Assembly: GCF_018127805.1 (NCBI RefSeq) | Contig: NZ_CP072334.1 | Span: forward strand, 2,210,001 to 2,274,000 | DNA length: 64,000 nucleotides | From: Prevotella sp. oral taxon 475 | GTDB taxonomy: Bacteria > Bacteroidota > Bacteroidia > Bacteroidales > Bacteroidaceae | Direction of reading: 5' to 3' | In this document: positions 17,532 to 25,838 of the stretch, piece after piece | Layout of the letters: each line of letters starts with the position of its first letter | Numbering within the stretch: position 1 is the stretch's first letter | Notes under the pieces: generated by a model | What the model was told of the DNA's origin: nothing | Database searches by the model: none | What the model saw: only the letters and a program-made list of their open reading frames with translations | Program-made: the position numbers and the translations under genes

Positions 17532-17540
17532 GCAAATATA
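17532..17540 (-). promoter_or_regulatory. -7 element upstream of sucC
   Basis: TATATTTGC on the minus strand, 38 bp before the sucC ATG. No TTTG is seen at the usual spacing, so only the -7 part is supported. Confidence 0.5.
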
Positions 17541-17734
17541 GTTTTTTTGTTTTTACCCTTGTCGCTCTCCTTGCTGTTAATTTTATTTTTATACTTTCTT
17601 TAACAGAAACTTCATCGACAAGCGATTGCTATACCTTATTATATAGATCGCCCTTGAAAAAGCAGGAGAACAGGTAGACAGAAGAAACTCTTTCCCAACG
17701 CACTTACATCTTTCTTCAACAGCTTTGCAAAGCC

Positions 17735-19342
17735 TTACTCCCTACTACTCCCCTCCTTACTACTTACCAGTCTCCTCGTTTTGATACGACTTTTGATAGA
17801 CCGCACGCTACCAGGACTAATAGCCAGGATATCACCCACTTCGGTTTCGCTTTTGTTCATTCGCCCCGTAGCGATGAGGAATAAGTATTGGCGTGGCGAA
17901 AGATTGCTATACAGCTGGTCGAGTTGGGCCACATAATCGGGATCGATGAACTTAAAGTAGGCCAAAAAGTCGAGAAAATCTTGTCCGCTCCAATGAATGG
18001 TATTGTGATTCTGAACAATACTCTCGTAAAGCAGCTTACCATTGCTCAGCGTTTGCACCTCCTTGTCCTTCATGTTGTCCACCCGTTGCCGCAGAGAAGT
18101 CTGCTCTTTGTGCGCCTCGTGTTGTGAAAGAACGTTCTCATCCAGCCGACCGTTGCATTCGTTCAGCAGCAGATGTTTTTCCAAGAGCGTGCGTCGGGCC
18201 CTGGTCACCTTATATTTATGGTAAAGCATCAGCACAAGAACCGAAAGGACAAAAACCAAGAATAACGCCCCGAAATAGAGTTTGTACTGTTTGATTTGCC
18301 TTTCGCTCTCAGCCTTGTCATAGCGGCTTTGAATCTCGTAGATGTTGTTTTGTTGCCATTCCCTTTGCTGTCGTTCCTTGAATTGCAACAACGTGTCGGC
18401 AATTTGTGCGGCTCCGCGATAGTCGCCCGTGCTTTGTCTCAGCCGGAAAAGGTTGTAGAGAGCCTTCTCCTGCGTGTAAGCATCGGGACTTCCCAAGGCC
18501 TTTCGCAGCAGTTCGTAAGCCTTTCGGTGCTCGCCTCGTTGGATATAGAGATCGGTCAGAATAGCGTAGGTATAACTGTCAGGGCGTTCTTTCAGAGCCT
18601 TTTGTATGTAAACCGCAGCACGAACCGAGTCTTTGCGCTGATTATAAGCATCGCTGATATTGGCCAGCAGCACCGATTGATTGTCGGAACTGAGATATTG
18701 ATAATATTGCAAGCTCTTCAAGAGATAAGTCAGATTGCTATCAGGCTCTGCCAGTCCGCTGTAAGCATTGGCAATATAGGTCAAACTATAGGCAATCCAC
18801 ATCTTATTACCCGTCTGTCGGCCCAAGTTACAGGCCAGGCGGGCATACTTCAGTGCCGTGTTATAGTTTTTGTTGAGCAAGTTGACATAGCAGATGGTGG
18901 AATAGATTTTGTGTTGCAGCACCGCATTGTTACTGCCTCGCACGGTGTTTTCCGCCTTTTTCAGCAGCGTGATGGCCGCCATCGTATTGTTGCGGTAAAA
19001 AAACTGGATGACACCTTTATAATAATACGCGCGCGCGAGCTTGTCTTTCGGTCCCTTTTGCTCGTAGTAGAACATCGGGTAGTCGATCGAATCGTTGTTG
19101 ATGGGCAAGCGTTTGCGATAGCAAATTTCTGTCTTCAGCAGGGTATAGTAGGCCACTTCCGCACGGTCTTCTTGCGGAACGGTGGGCAGAGAGTGTAAAT
19201 AGAGGTAGGCAGCATCTACATTTCCCTGCACAAGCAGCGAGTCGATTCTTTCGAGTTGCCCCTGAACGGCCTCTCCACATCCGCATAACAAAAGGGCGAA
19301 CGAGAAGAGTAGCAGGGTTACTGTTTTAGAGATATAGGTCAT
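17735..19342 (-). CDS. TPR-containing membrane regulator, lipoprotein-like N-terminus
   Basis: A 535-residue protein. The N-terminus has a signal with LLLCGCGEA (cysteines near residues 20 and 22), then TPR-like helical repeats (about residues 25-330), a transmembrane helix (KLYFGALFLVFVLSVLVLML, about residues 354-373), a coiled stretch and a C-terminal LuxR-like helix-turn-helix (LSPRQYLFLIATGRMNKSET...ILAISPGSVRSIKSRI). This is a common Bacteroidota one-component sensor type. It is divergent from the SusC operon at 20308 and is its likely regulator by position. The last residues VSSKEGSSRE and the stop are encoded by a copy of the dispersed pyrimidine tract (see 17738-17771). Cellular location and signal are inferred. 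Confidence 0.75.
   Translation of the reverse strand: MTYISKTVTLLLFSFALLLCGCGEAVQGQLERIDSLLVQGNVDAAYLYLHSLPTVPQEDRAEVAYYTLLKTEICYRKRLPINNDSIDYPMFYYEQKGPKDKLARAYYYKGVIQFFYRNNTMAAITLLKKAENTVRGSNNAVLQHKIYSTICYVNLLNKNYNTALKYARLACNLGRQTGNKMWIAYSLTYIANAYSGLAEPDSNLTYLLKSLQYYQYLSSDNQSVLLANISDAYNQRKDSVRAAVYIQKALKERPDSYTYAILTDLYIQRGEHRKAYELLRKALGSPDAYTQEKALYNLFRLRQSTGDYRGAAQIADTLLQFKERQQREWQQNNIYEIQSRYDKAESERQIKQYKLYFGALFLVFVLSVLVLMLYHKYKVTRARRTLLEKHLLLNECNGRLDENVLSQHEAHKEQTSLRQRVDNMKDKEVQTLSNGKLLYESIVQNHNTIHWSGQDFLDFLAYFKFIDPDYVAQLDQLYSNLSPRQYLFLIATGRMNKSETEVGDILAISPGSVRSIKSRIKTRRLVSSKEGSSRE
17738..17771. repeat. Short copy of the dispersed CT-rich tract inside the 3' end of a gene
   Basis: The plus strand reads CCTTACTCCCTACTACTCCC followed by CTCCTTACTACTTA, nearly the same as parts of the tract at 32131-32306. 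It covers the last ten codons and the stop of the TPR regulator gene. Confidence 0.7.
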
Positions 19343-19441
19343 TTCTTGTTGGTTTCGTTGACAGATGCATGGCCTACAGAGCCACGCGGGAGTATCTTTT
19401 GGTAGCCCCTTTTAGCAGATAAAACTATTGCAAGGCAGTAA

Positions 19442-19449
19442 CAAAATTA
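19442..19449 (-). promoter_or_regulatory. Possible -7 element of the TPR regulator gene
   Basis: TAATTTTG on the minus strand, about 93 bp before the ATG. No clear -33 box. Confidence 0.3.
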
Positions 19450-19717
19450 AGAAAAATATATTGTTTTACCTCCTTTTTTGAAGAAAAAGTGAAAAAACAA
19501 TGCCAAAAGGGCTGTTTCATGAATAGGAATACCACACGCTATATCCTGTTTTTGTCTGAAAAACAACAGTAGACAGATGCCTCACGCCTCTTTTCGGGAT
19601 ATTATTTTACAAAAAAATGCCCCCGAAAAGCGATTATTCGTGTAAAAAATGCTTTGTGTTGATTTCAAACGGGTATGGTTCTGGAAAGAAGGCATGCTAC
19701 AAACTGTTTTACGATCA

Positions 19718-19790
19718 CTTAGCTTTTAGAATGCAAAAGCTAAGAAAACGACGTGCAAAAGCTAAGAAAATGCAAGACGAAAGCTAAGAG
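19718..19790. repeat. 22-bp AAAAGCTAAG-type repeat cluster, copy 2
   Basis: CTTAGCTTTTAGAATG, then three units GCAAAAGCTAAGAAAACG, GCAAAAGCTAAGAAAATG and CGAAAGCTAAGAG at 22-bp steps. It lies in the gap between the TPR regulator and the SusC operon, before the 44-bp array. Confidence 0.8.
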
Positions 19791-19910
19791 ATGAGAATTC
19801 ATTTTGTAAACCAATGTTTTTCATTGAGTTACAGAGCTCGTCCAACTGTCTCTGCAAACATCCTCTATTCATAGTGAAAACAGATAGGGGAAAAGTGCGG
19901 CGGCCCTTCC

Positions 19911-20028
19911 CACTCCACTAAAACTGCAGGTCGGCAACATTCAATTGCCTGACCACTCCGCTAAAAGCTACGGGTCGGCAACATTCAATTGCCTGACCAC
20001 TCCGCTAAAAACTACGGGTCGGCGATTG
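19911..20028. repeat. Tandem array, 44-bp unit with hairpin, about 2.7 copies
   Basis: Units start at 19929, 19973 and 20017, with a partial unit before 19929. Each full unit carries GGTCGGCAA, a 7-base loop CATTCAA, then TTGCCTGACC, giving a 9-bp stem with one bulged T. The rest of the unit reads CACTCCGCTAAAAGCTACG. The third copy diverges after its first arm. The array lies about 165 bp upstream of the SusC promoter. Confidence 0.85.
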
Positions 20029-20152
20029 ATAATTCTCGTCATGACAATGGGCAAATTCACTTACTTTTTGTTCGCTCGACTAAATAAAAGCGTTGCAAAT
20101 TGACACCGAAACAGATTTCAACAATCTCTCGCAATACCTTTGTTTATCGCAT

Positions 20153-20167
20153 TGTTGCACTGCAACA
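20153..20167. promoter_or_regulatory. Perfect palindrome upstream of the SusC promoter, possible operator
   Basis: TGTTGCA-C-TGCAACA, 7-bp arms around one base, 25 bp upstream of the -33 box. The position suits an activator site. The TPR regulator encoded divergently is a candidate, but this is inference. Confidence 0.45.
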
Positions 20168-20192
20168 CCTTAAAAAAGAATAAGATTCGAAG

Positions 20193-20225
20193 TTTGGAAG
20201 TAAACATAAAATAATCTATATTTGC
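20193..20225 (+). promoter_or_regulatory. Promoter of the SusC/SusD operon
   Basis: TTTG (20193-20196), 20 bp, TATATTTGC (20217-20225): a full consensus match. The leader to the ATG at 20308 is about 75 nt and contains a short inverted repeat GAGTTA-N15-TAACTC (20265-20291). Confidence 0.85.
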
Positions 20226-20307
20226 AAAAAGCAACCCCTAAATGACTATCCACCGAAACATCGTGAGTTAAATATATAAAAGTACTAACTCGAAAATTGT
20301 AATACCT

Positions 20308-23300
20308 ATGCAAAAAAGCTTATCAACATCATGGCAGGTATTTGTCGGGATCGCACTCTTGCTCCTGGTCAATATCCAGAGTTATGCACAAAAGCCAGAA
20401 GACGGAGGCGACATCGCTATCGAAGGTGTCGTGGTAGACAATGGCACAAACGAACCCATTGTCGGTGCCACTGTGAAAATGAAAAACGGGCCACGGGGCA
20501 CCGTTACCTCTTCCACCGGTCGGTTTAGGCTGGAGGGTTGCAAACCCACGGACGTGATTCAAGTGTCGTTCGTCGGCTGTAAGCCACGTTCCTTCACCGT
20601 GGGTAAGAAACGAAACTTCACTATCTATCTTGAAGACGACGCCACACAGTTGGACCAAGTCGTGGTGACGGGATTTCAGAAACTGAAGAAAAACAGTTTC
20701 ACCGGTTCGGCAACAGTAGTGACGAGCGACGAGTTGAAAAAGGTGAACGTGAAAGATGCCGTTAAAGCTCTTCAGGCTTTCGATCCCTCTTTCCGCATCA
20801 TCGACCGGTCGGGATTCGGTTCCGACCCCAACCAACTCAACGAAATCAACATCCGCGGAGCCTCTAACATCCAACGACAAGAGTTCGATGCCAACGGACA
20901 GGCACTGACCCGACGCACCAATCTGCGCGACAATCCCAATATGCCTATCTTTATGCTCGACGGATTTGAAGTGAGTGTGCAGAAGATTTACGATATGGAC
21001 ATCAACCGCATCCAGAGTATGACCATCTTGAAAGATGCCGCTGCAACGGCACTCTATGGTTCGCGGGCGGCCAACGGCGTTGTGGTAGTAACCACTGTTC
21101 CACCGAAAGTGGGCGAGATTCGTATCGACTACAACACCAGTGTCGAACTGACGTTCCCCGATCTTTCTGACTACAACCTGACCAATGCCGCCGAAAAGCT
21201 ACAGGTTGAGAAAGATGCAGGGCTGTATACCGCCAACGACCCTCACACACAGATCGATAAGGACATCGAATTCAATAAAAAACTCAATGAGGTGCGCCGT
21301 GGTGTCAACACCGACTGGCTGTCGCGCCCGCTACGCAACGTAGGCAACTGGCGCAACGACATTTCTCTTTCGGGTGGTGTCAACTCGCTGCGCTACATGA
21401 TCAACCTCAACTATAACAAGAACGGAGGTGTGATGAAAGGCTCTTACCGCGACCGTTGGGGAGCAGGAATGATGATCGACTATCGCCTGAACAACTGGTT
21501 GCAGATTCAGAATCAGGTGACCTTGAACCGCACCACCTATCAAAATTCGCCTTACGGAGACTTCTACAACTATAGCTCTTATATGCCTTACGAGGCCATT
21601 TACGGCGAAGACGGCAGTTTGTTGCGCGCCTTGCCCATGACGGGTAAAGCCAATCCGCTGTGGCAGGTGCAAAACCTGTATAACTATTCGGGCAGAGGCG
21701 GCATCACCGATATTACCGATAACTTTGCGGTGAACCTCTATTTTACACCTACTTTCTATCTACGCGGAACGTTTAGCGTGAGCCAAACGCAGACGGAAAC
21801 AAGCGATTTCAAAGACCCGAAAGACCTTTCCTTCCAAAATGTCTTAAGTACGAAGAAAGGATCGCTCAAAATATCCAAAGACGATCAGCTGAAATGGAAT
21901 GCAAAAGCCGAACTGCATTTCAATCAGCGACTGAACGAACACTTCTTCAATCTTACCGGAGGTGTAGATCTTCAGGAAACGATCACCCATCCTGTGGGCT
22001 ATGAATATCGGGGCTTCAGTCTGGGTACGCTGAGCAATCCCATCTATGCGGCTACTCAAGAAGGAAAAACGGGTGATACCAAACAAACGGTAAGAACGGT
22101 CGGTTTCCTTGGTGCTGTGAACTATACATTCCAGGAAATCTACCTGTTGGATGCTTCTTTCCGCCTCGACGGCTCTTCTCAGTTCAGCTCGAACCGACGT
22201 TTTGCCCCCTTTGCATCCATCGGTCTGGGTGTGAACCTGCACAACTACAAGTTCATTAAGAATCTTCCGTGGATCAATACCCTGCGTGTCAGAGGAACTT
22301 ACGGTAGTACGGGTAAAGTGAACTTCTCGCGTTTCGATGTGATTAGCAGCTACCAGGTAGACACTTCTTCGTGGTACTACACGGGGCCCGCTACCCGCTT
22401 GGCCACCATGGGCAACCCCAATCTGACGTGGGAACTGACCAAGACGCTCGATTTAGGTTTCACCATCGAACTCTTTAAGAAGCGCTTTTATCTCGAGGCA
22501 GCCTATTATCACAAGGCCACCGACCGCACAATCGATCAGATTGGTATTCGTCCTTCTTCGGGATTCACCTCTTATAATGGAAACGTGGGCGGCGTATTGA
22601 ACAAAGGTTTCGAACTCAAGACCAACGTAACGGTGTATAGTAGCCGCGACCTCTCTGTGGTGCTCAACGCTAACCTCGGAGCCAATAAGAACCGAATCAC
22701 CAAACTCAACGACGCCATAGAAGAGTATAACGAGAAAATTCGGAAAAATAACAGAAGCGAATATGGCCACACCGGCGGTTCGTTGCCTCCTGTCTTATAT
22801 TATGTTGGAGCCTCTACCTCTGCGATCTATGCCGTTCCCTCTCTGGGAATCGACCCGGCAACCGGTACCGAGCTCTTCCTCAAGAAAGACGGAACCGTGA
22901 CCAAAGAATGGAACTATAACGACATGAAGGTGTGCGGAGACGCCAATCCTGATGCACAAGGTACCTTCGGCATCAATGTGGCTTACAAGGGTTTCTACCT
23001 CAACACGACGTTCCTGTATGCATTTGGTGGACAATACTATAACAATACCTTGATCTCGAAGGTGGAAAATGCCAATATCAAAGATAGAAACGTTGACCGC
23101 CGCATCATCACGCAGCGTTGGAGAAAGGTGGGTGACGTGTCTCCCTACTACGGAATCAGAGAAAATGCCACCACAAACGCTACGTCGCGCTTCGTACAGA
23201 ACGACAATTATGTGCACTTTAACAGCGTGGCACTGGGCTACGACTTCGGAAAACGAATCACCTCTAAACTCAAACTCAGTGCGCTCTCGGTGTCGTTCAA

Positions 23301-23400
23301 TGCCTCCGACCTTGCCAAATGGAGCACCGTGCGGGTAGAACGCGGACTCTCTTACCCTTATGCGCATACCTATAGCATCAGTATTCACGCAAGTTATTAA
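20308..23400 (+). CDS. SusC/RagA-family TonB-linked outer-membrane transporter
   Basis: A 1030-residue outer-membrane protein. After a signal peptide (ending QSYAQ) comes a carboxypeptidase-regulatory-like domain (IEGVVVDNGTNEPIVGATV, about residues 36-54), the TonB-linked plug with the SusC-type segment VVVTGFQKLKKNSFTGS (about residues 118-134) and LKDAAATALYGSRAANG (about residues 243-259), then a long beta-barrel. SusC proteins form a TonB-driven channel closed by a SusD lid; the matching susD-like gene begins 27 bp downstream. Ligands of this family are glycans or peptides. No glycosidase, sulfatase or protease gene is in the operon, so the ligand is not evident. Confidence 0.95.
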   Translation: MQKSLSTSWQVFVGIALLLLVNIQSYAQKPEDGGDIAIEGVVVDNGTNEPIVGATVKMKNGPRGTVTSSTGRFRLEGCKPTDVIQVSFVGCKPRSFTVGKKRNFTIYLEDDATQLDQVVVTGFQKLKKNSFTGSATVVTSDELKKVNVKDAVKALQAFDPSFRIIDRSGFGSDPNQLNEINIRGASNIQRQEFDANGQALTRRTNLRDNPNMPIFMLDGFEVSVQKIYDMDINRIQSMTILKDAAATALYGSRAANGVVVVTTVPPKVGEIRIDYNTSVELTFPDLSDYNLTNAAEKLQVEKDAGLYTANDPHTQIDKDIEFNKKLNEVRRGVNTDWLSRPLRNVGNWRNDISLSGGVNSLRYMINLNYNKNGGVMKGSYRDRWGAGMMIDYRLNNWLQIQNQVTLNRTTYQNSPYGDFYNYSSYMPYEAIYGEDGSLLRALPMTGKANPLWQVQNLYNYSGRGGITDITDNFAVNLYFTPTFYLRGTFSVSQTQTETSDFKDPKDLSFQNVLSTKKGSLKISKDDQLKWNAKAELHFNQRLNEHFFNLTGGVDLQETITHPVGYEYRGFSLGTLSNPIYAATQEGKTGDTKQTVRTVGFLGAVNYTFQEIYLLDASFRLDGSSQFSSNRRFAPFASIGLGVNLHNYKFIKNLPWINTLRVRGTYGSTGKVNFSRFDVISSYQVDTSSWYYTGPATRLATMGNPNLTWELTKTLDLGFTIELFKKRFYLEAAYYHKATDRTIDQIGIRPSSGFTSYNGNVGGVLNKGFELKTNVTVYSSRDLSVVLNANLGANKNRITKLNDAIEEYNEKIRKNNRSEYGHTGGSLPPVLYYVGASTSAIYAVPSLGIDPATGTELFLKKDGTVTKEWNYNDMKVCGDANPDAQGTFGINVAYKGFYLNTTFLYAFGGQYYNNTLISKVENANIKDRNVDRRIITQRWRKVGDVSPYYGIRENATTNATSRFVQNDNYVHFNSVALGYDFGKRITSKLKLSALSVSFNASDLAKWSTVRVERGLSYPYAHTYSISIHASY

Positions 23401-23427
23401 CTGTTTCACTTTAAACAACTACGAGTT

Positions 23428-25044
23428 ATGAAACGTACAATATATTCAATCATCCTATCGTCTGCTCTCGCTGCCATGCTCATCAGCTGCAACGACTGGC
23501 TTACAGTGCCTGTAGATGGAAGGTCTACGTCACCGGAACTGTTTGAAACTGGCGACGGATACCGCTCTGCTTTGAACGGTCTGTACAAGGGAATGGTGGA
23601 TAACGCTCTCTATGGAGAGAACTTGCAATATGGCGTTATCGACTTCTTCTCTAATCAATATCGGTTGAATCTTTCTCAACAGGAACTCGGAAGCACGGCC
23701 TTAATTGCTGCCGGAAAACGCGATTTCAAAGAGAAAACGCTGCAACCCATCATCAACGCTATTTGGTTGAAGGCTTATAACAATATCGCTGCTACCAATA
23801 ATCTGATTCAACACATTTCGTCTGAAAGCCCAAGTAAGTTCAAACGTGGGCAAGAAGAGAAGGACGTGATTCTCGGAGAGGCCAAAGCCATAAGGGCTTT
23901 CTTGCATTTCGACATGCTAAGGCTCTTTGCACCGGCCCCGATCGGCGACGATGGGAAGGTCTATATCCCTTATGTGAGCGATTTCCCGAATGTTCTTGCC
24001 GAGCATATCTCTGTGAAAGATGCCCTCCAAAAGGTAATAGCCGATTTGGAAGAGGCACGCGATTTGCTGAAACCTTTCGACACTTCGGACACTGGAATGA
24101 GTGCCAACGCATCAGGGAAAACCCGGTTCTACAATCAACTTGAGTCTGGAATGGAAGGCTATGCCAAGCCGGAAGAGATCGATGAGTTCTTTTATGGCCG
24201 GGGTTATCGCCTCTCCTATTGGGCCGTAATGGGTCTTTTAGCTCGGGTTTATCAGTATAACGGCGGCTTCGATGCCTCTTTCTATGCCAAAGCTAAGGAT
24301 TGTGCAGAAGAGGTTTTCAAAGCAAAGTGCACCGGAATGCAGGGAGCTTCTTACACACCTTTCCAGAATGAACGTTTCGATTTCGCATGGACCGAACAAC
24401 CAGAACAGATGATGGACGTCCGGATGATCGATAACTTGCTCTTCGGTTTGTATCGAGACAACGACGGAGAGAAGTTGATCGGTGCAATGGAAAGCCAATT
24501 TCCACGTGCCATTAAGAGCCCTGGAAACTATAATCTCTGTGTGGTGAACGTCAATGGACAGGACATTTTCAAAACAACCGACGGGATAGACGAGGCCGAA
24601 AACGATATTCGCTCGAAGCGTCTTCTGTATATTCCCACTGACGGCTACCAGATTTTGATGTCCGTCAAATGGTATGTCAAAGAGAAAAATACGGCAGAAC
24701 GCGACAAAACACTCAACATCTTCCCGCTGTTACGCACCTCAGAGCTTCGCTATATCATTGCAGAGACTGAAGCAAGGAAGGGTAATTTCACGGAGGCTTA
24801 CAAGATATTGAACGATATGAGAGACAGACGCGGACTTCAAGGACATAAATTGCCGGTTCAAACTACCTTCGATGCGTTTGTGAAAGACTTGGTGCGCGAG
24901 GGTCAACGCGAATGGATCAGCGAGGGACAGCTCTTCTATCTCTATAAAAGACTCAATGCTGGCGTGAAGCGCGACGACGGAACAACCGTTCCTTTCTCAA
25001 AAGAAGAATGCGTTTTGCCTATTCCTACAGAAGAAAATCGATAA
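23428..25044 (+). CDS. SusD/RagB-family nutrient-binding lipoprotein
   Basis: A 538-residue surface lipoprotein, the lid of the SusC channel encoded just upstream. The signal peptide ends in AAMLISC (residue 21). The family signature is AKAIRAFLHFDMLRLFAP (about residues 154-171), and the SusD C-terminal TPR-like part shows LRTSELRYIIAETEARKG (about residues 435-452) and ILNDMRDRRGL. The C-terminus ends in 'KEECVLPIPTEENR', with the 'LPIP..E' sequence usual at the end of SusD proteins. The next gene starts 19 bp downstream. Confidence 0.95.
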   Translation: MKRTIYSIILSSALAAMLISCNDWLTVPVDGRSTSPELFETGDGYRSALNGLYKGMVDNALYGENLQYGVIDFFSNQYRLNLSQQELGSTALIAAGKRDFKEKTLQPIINAIWLKAYNNIAATNNLIQHISSESPSKFKRGQEEKDVILGEAKAIRAFLHFDMLRLFAPAPIGDDGKVYIPYVSDFPNVLAEHISVKDALQKVIADLEEARDLLKPFDTSDTGMSANASGKTRFYNQLESGMEGYAKPEEIDEFFYGRGYRLSYWAVMGLLARVYQYNGGFDASFYAKAKDCAEEVFKAKCTGMQGASYTPFQNERFDFAWTEQPEQMMDVRMIDNLLFGLYRDNDGEKLIGAMESQFPRAIKSPGNYNLCVVNVNGQDIFKTTDGIDEAENDIRSKRLLYIPTDGYQILMSVKWYVKEKNTAERDKTLNIFPLLRTSELRYIIAETEARKGNFTEAYKILNDMRDRRGLQGHKLPVQTTFDAFVKDLVREGQREWISEGQLFYLYKRLNAGVKRDDGTTVPFSKEECVLPIPTEENR

Positions 25045-25063
25045 CCCTAAACGACAAAAGATT

Positions 25064-25819
25064 ATGAAACAACTGTTATATCTGCTGCCTTTGGCGGCAT
25101 TCTCACTGCTTTCGTCCTGTCAGGAGGAAGCTTTGAAAACCTTTGGGGACGAACATTACATCTATTTCGATAAGTTTTATAAAAACGCTTCTGCACCAGG
25201 TAAAGAGACTGCGGACTCTACTCTCGCCTCATTCTTCTTCTTTACCGACGACGTCAACACAATAGACGTTCCTGTAGTGGTGCATATGGCAGGACGGGAT
25301 TTGGCTCACGACGAGACCTTTCAACTCAAAATGATTCCCGAAATGACTACGGCCACGGCTAACGAATATAAATTGGACGACCATTATACCTTCCGTGCAC
25401 GTCCGGCAGCTGAGGGAGCGACCAACCGAAGCGATACCATCATCATCAAGATGTTCCGTTCTGCACGCCTTGGCAGTATGCCTCACGGTGTGAAACTCAC
25501 TGTAGAACTCGTGCCGATGGGTGGTTTACGATTAGGACAAACCGAGCGTACGCGGGCCATTTTGGTGCTGACACGCGACGCGATCAAGCCTAAATGGTGG
25601 AACAGAGAGGTCACCGACAACCTCTTAGGCGAATATTCGAGTCGCAAATACAAGCTCTTCTTAATGAATGTAGACAAGAAAGCCAAGTTCAACGGCGATC
25701 TTATCCGCACAGCTCCACACAAAGCGATAGAGCTGGTCATGCAGTTTAAAAAGTGGTTGGCCGACCATCCCGCCGAAGCCGTTGAGGAAGATGGAAGCAA
25801 GATGACCGTTAAAGTATAA
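25064..25819 (+). CDS. DUF4843-type lipoprotein of a SusC/SusD operon
   Basis: A 251-residue lipoprotein; the signal peptide ends in SLLSSC (residue 19), followed by QEEALKTFGDEHYIYF. The mature protein is beta-rich with TIDVPVVVHMAGRDLAHDETFQLKM in its first half (quoted in two parts of one Ig-like fold) and WWNREVTDNLLGEYSSRKY in its second half. This pattern is that of DUF4843 proteins, which lie after SusD genes and before PKD-like genes in many Bacteroidota; the match was made from memory, not by search. It is thought to be part of the surface complex. Spaced 19 bp from each neighbour. Confidence 0.75.
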   Translation: MKQLLYLLPLAAFSLLSSCQEEALKTFGDEHYIYFDKFYKNASAPGKETADSTLASFFFFTDDVNTIDVPVVVHMAGRDLAHDETFQLKMIPEMTTATANEYKLDDHYTFRARPAAEGATNRSDTIIIKMFRSARLGSMPHGVKLTVELVPMGGLRLGQTERTRAILVLTRDAIKPKWWNREVTDNLLGEYSSRKYKLFLMNVDKKAKFNGDLIRTAPHKAIELVMQFKKWLADHPAEAVEEDGSKMTVKV

Positions 25820-25838
25820 CCGTTAAAAATCAAACATT

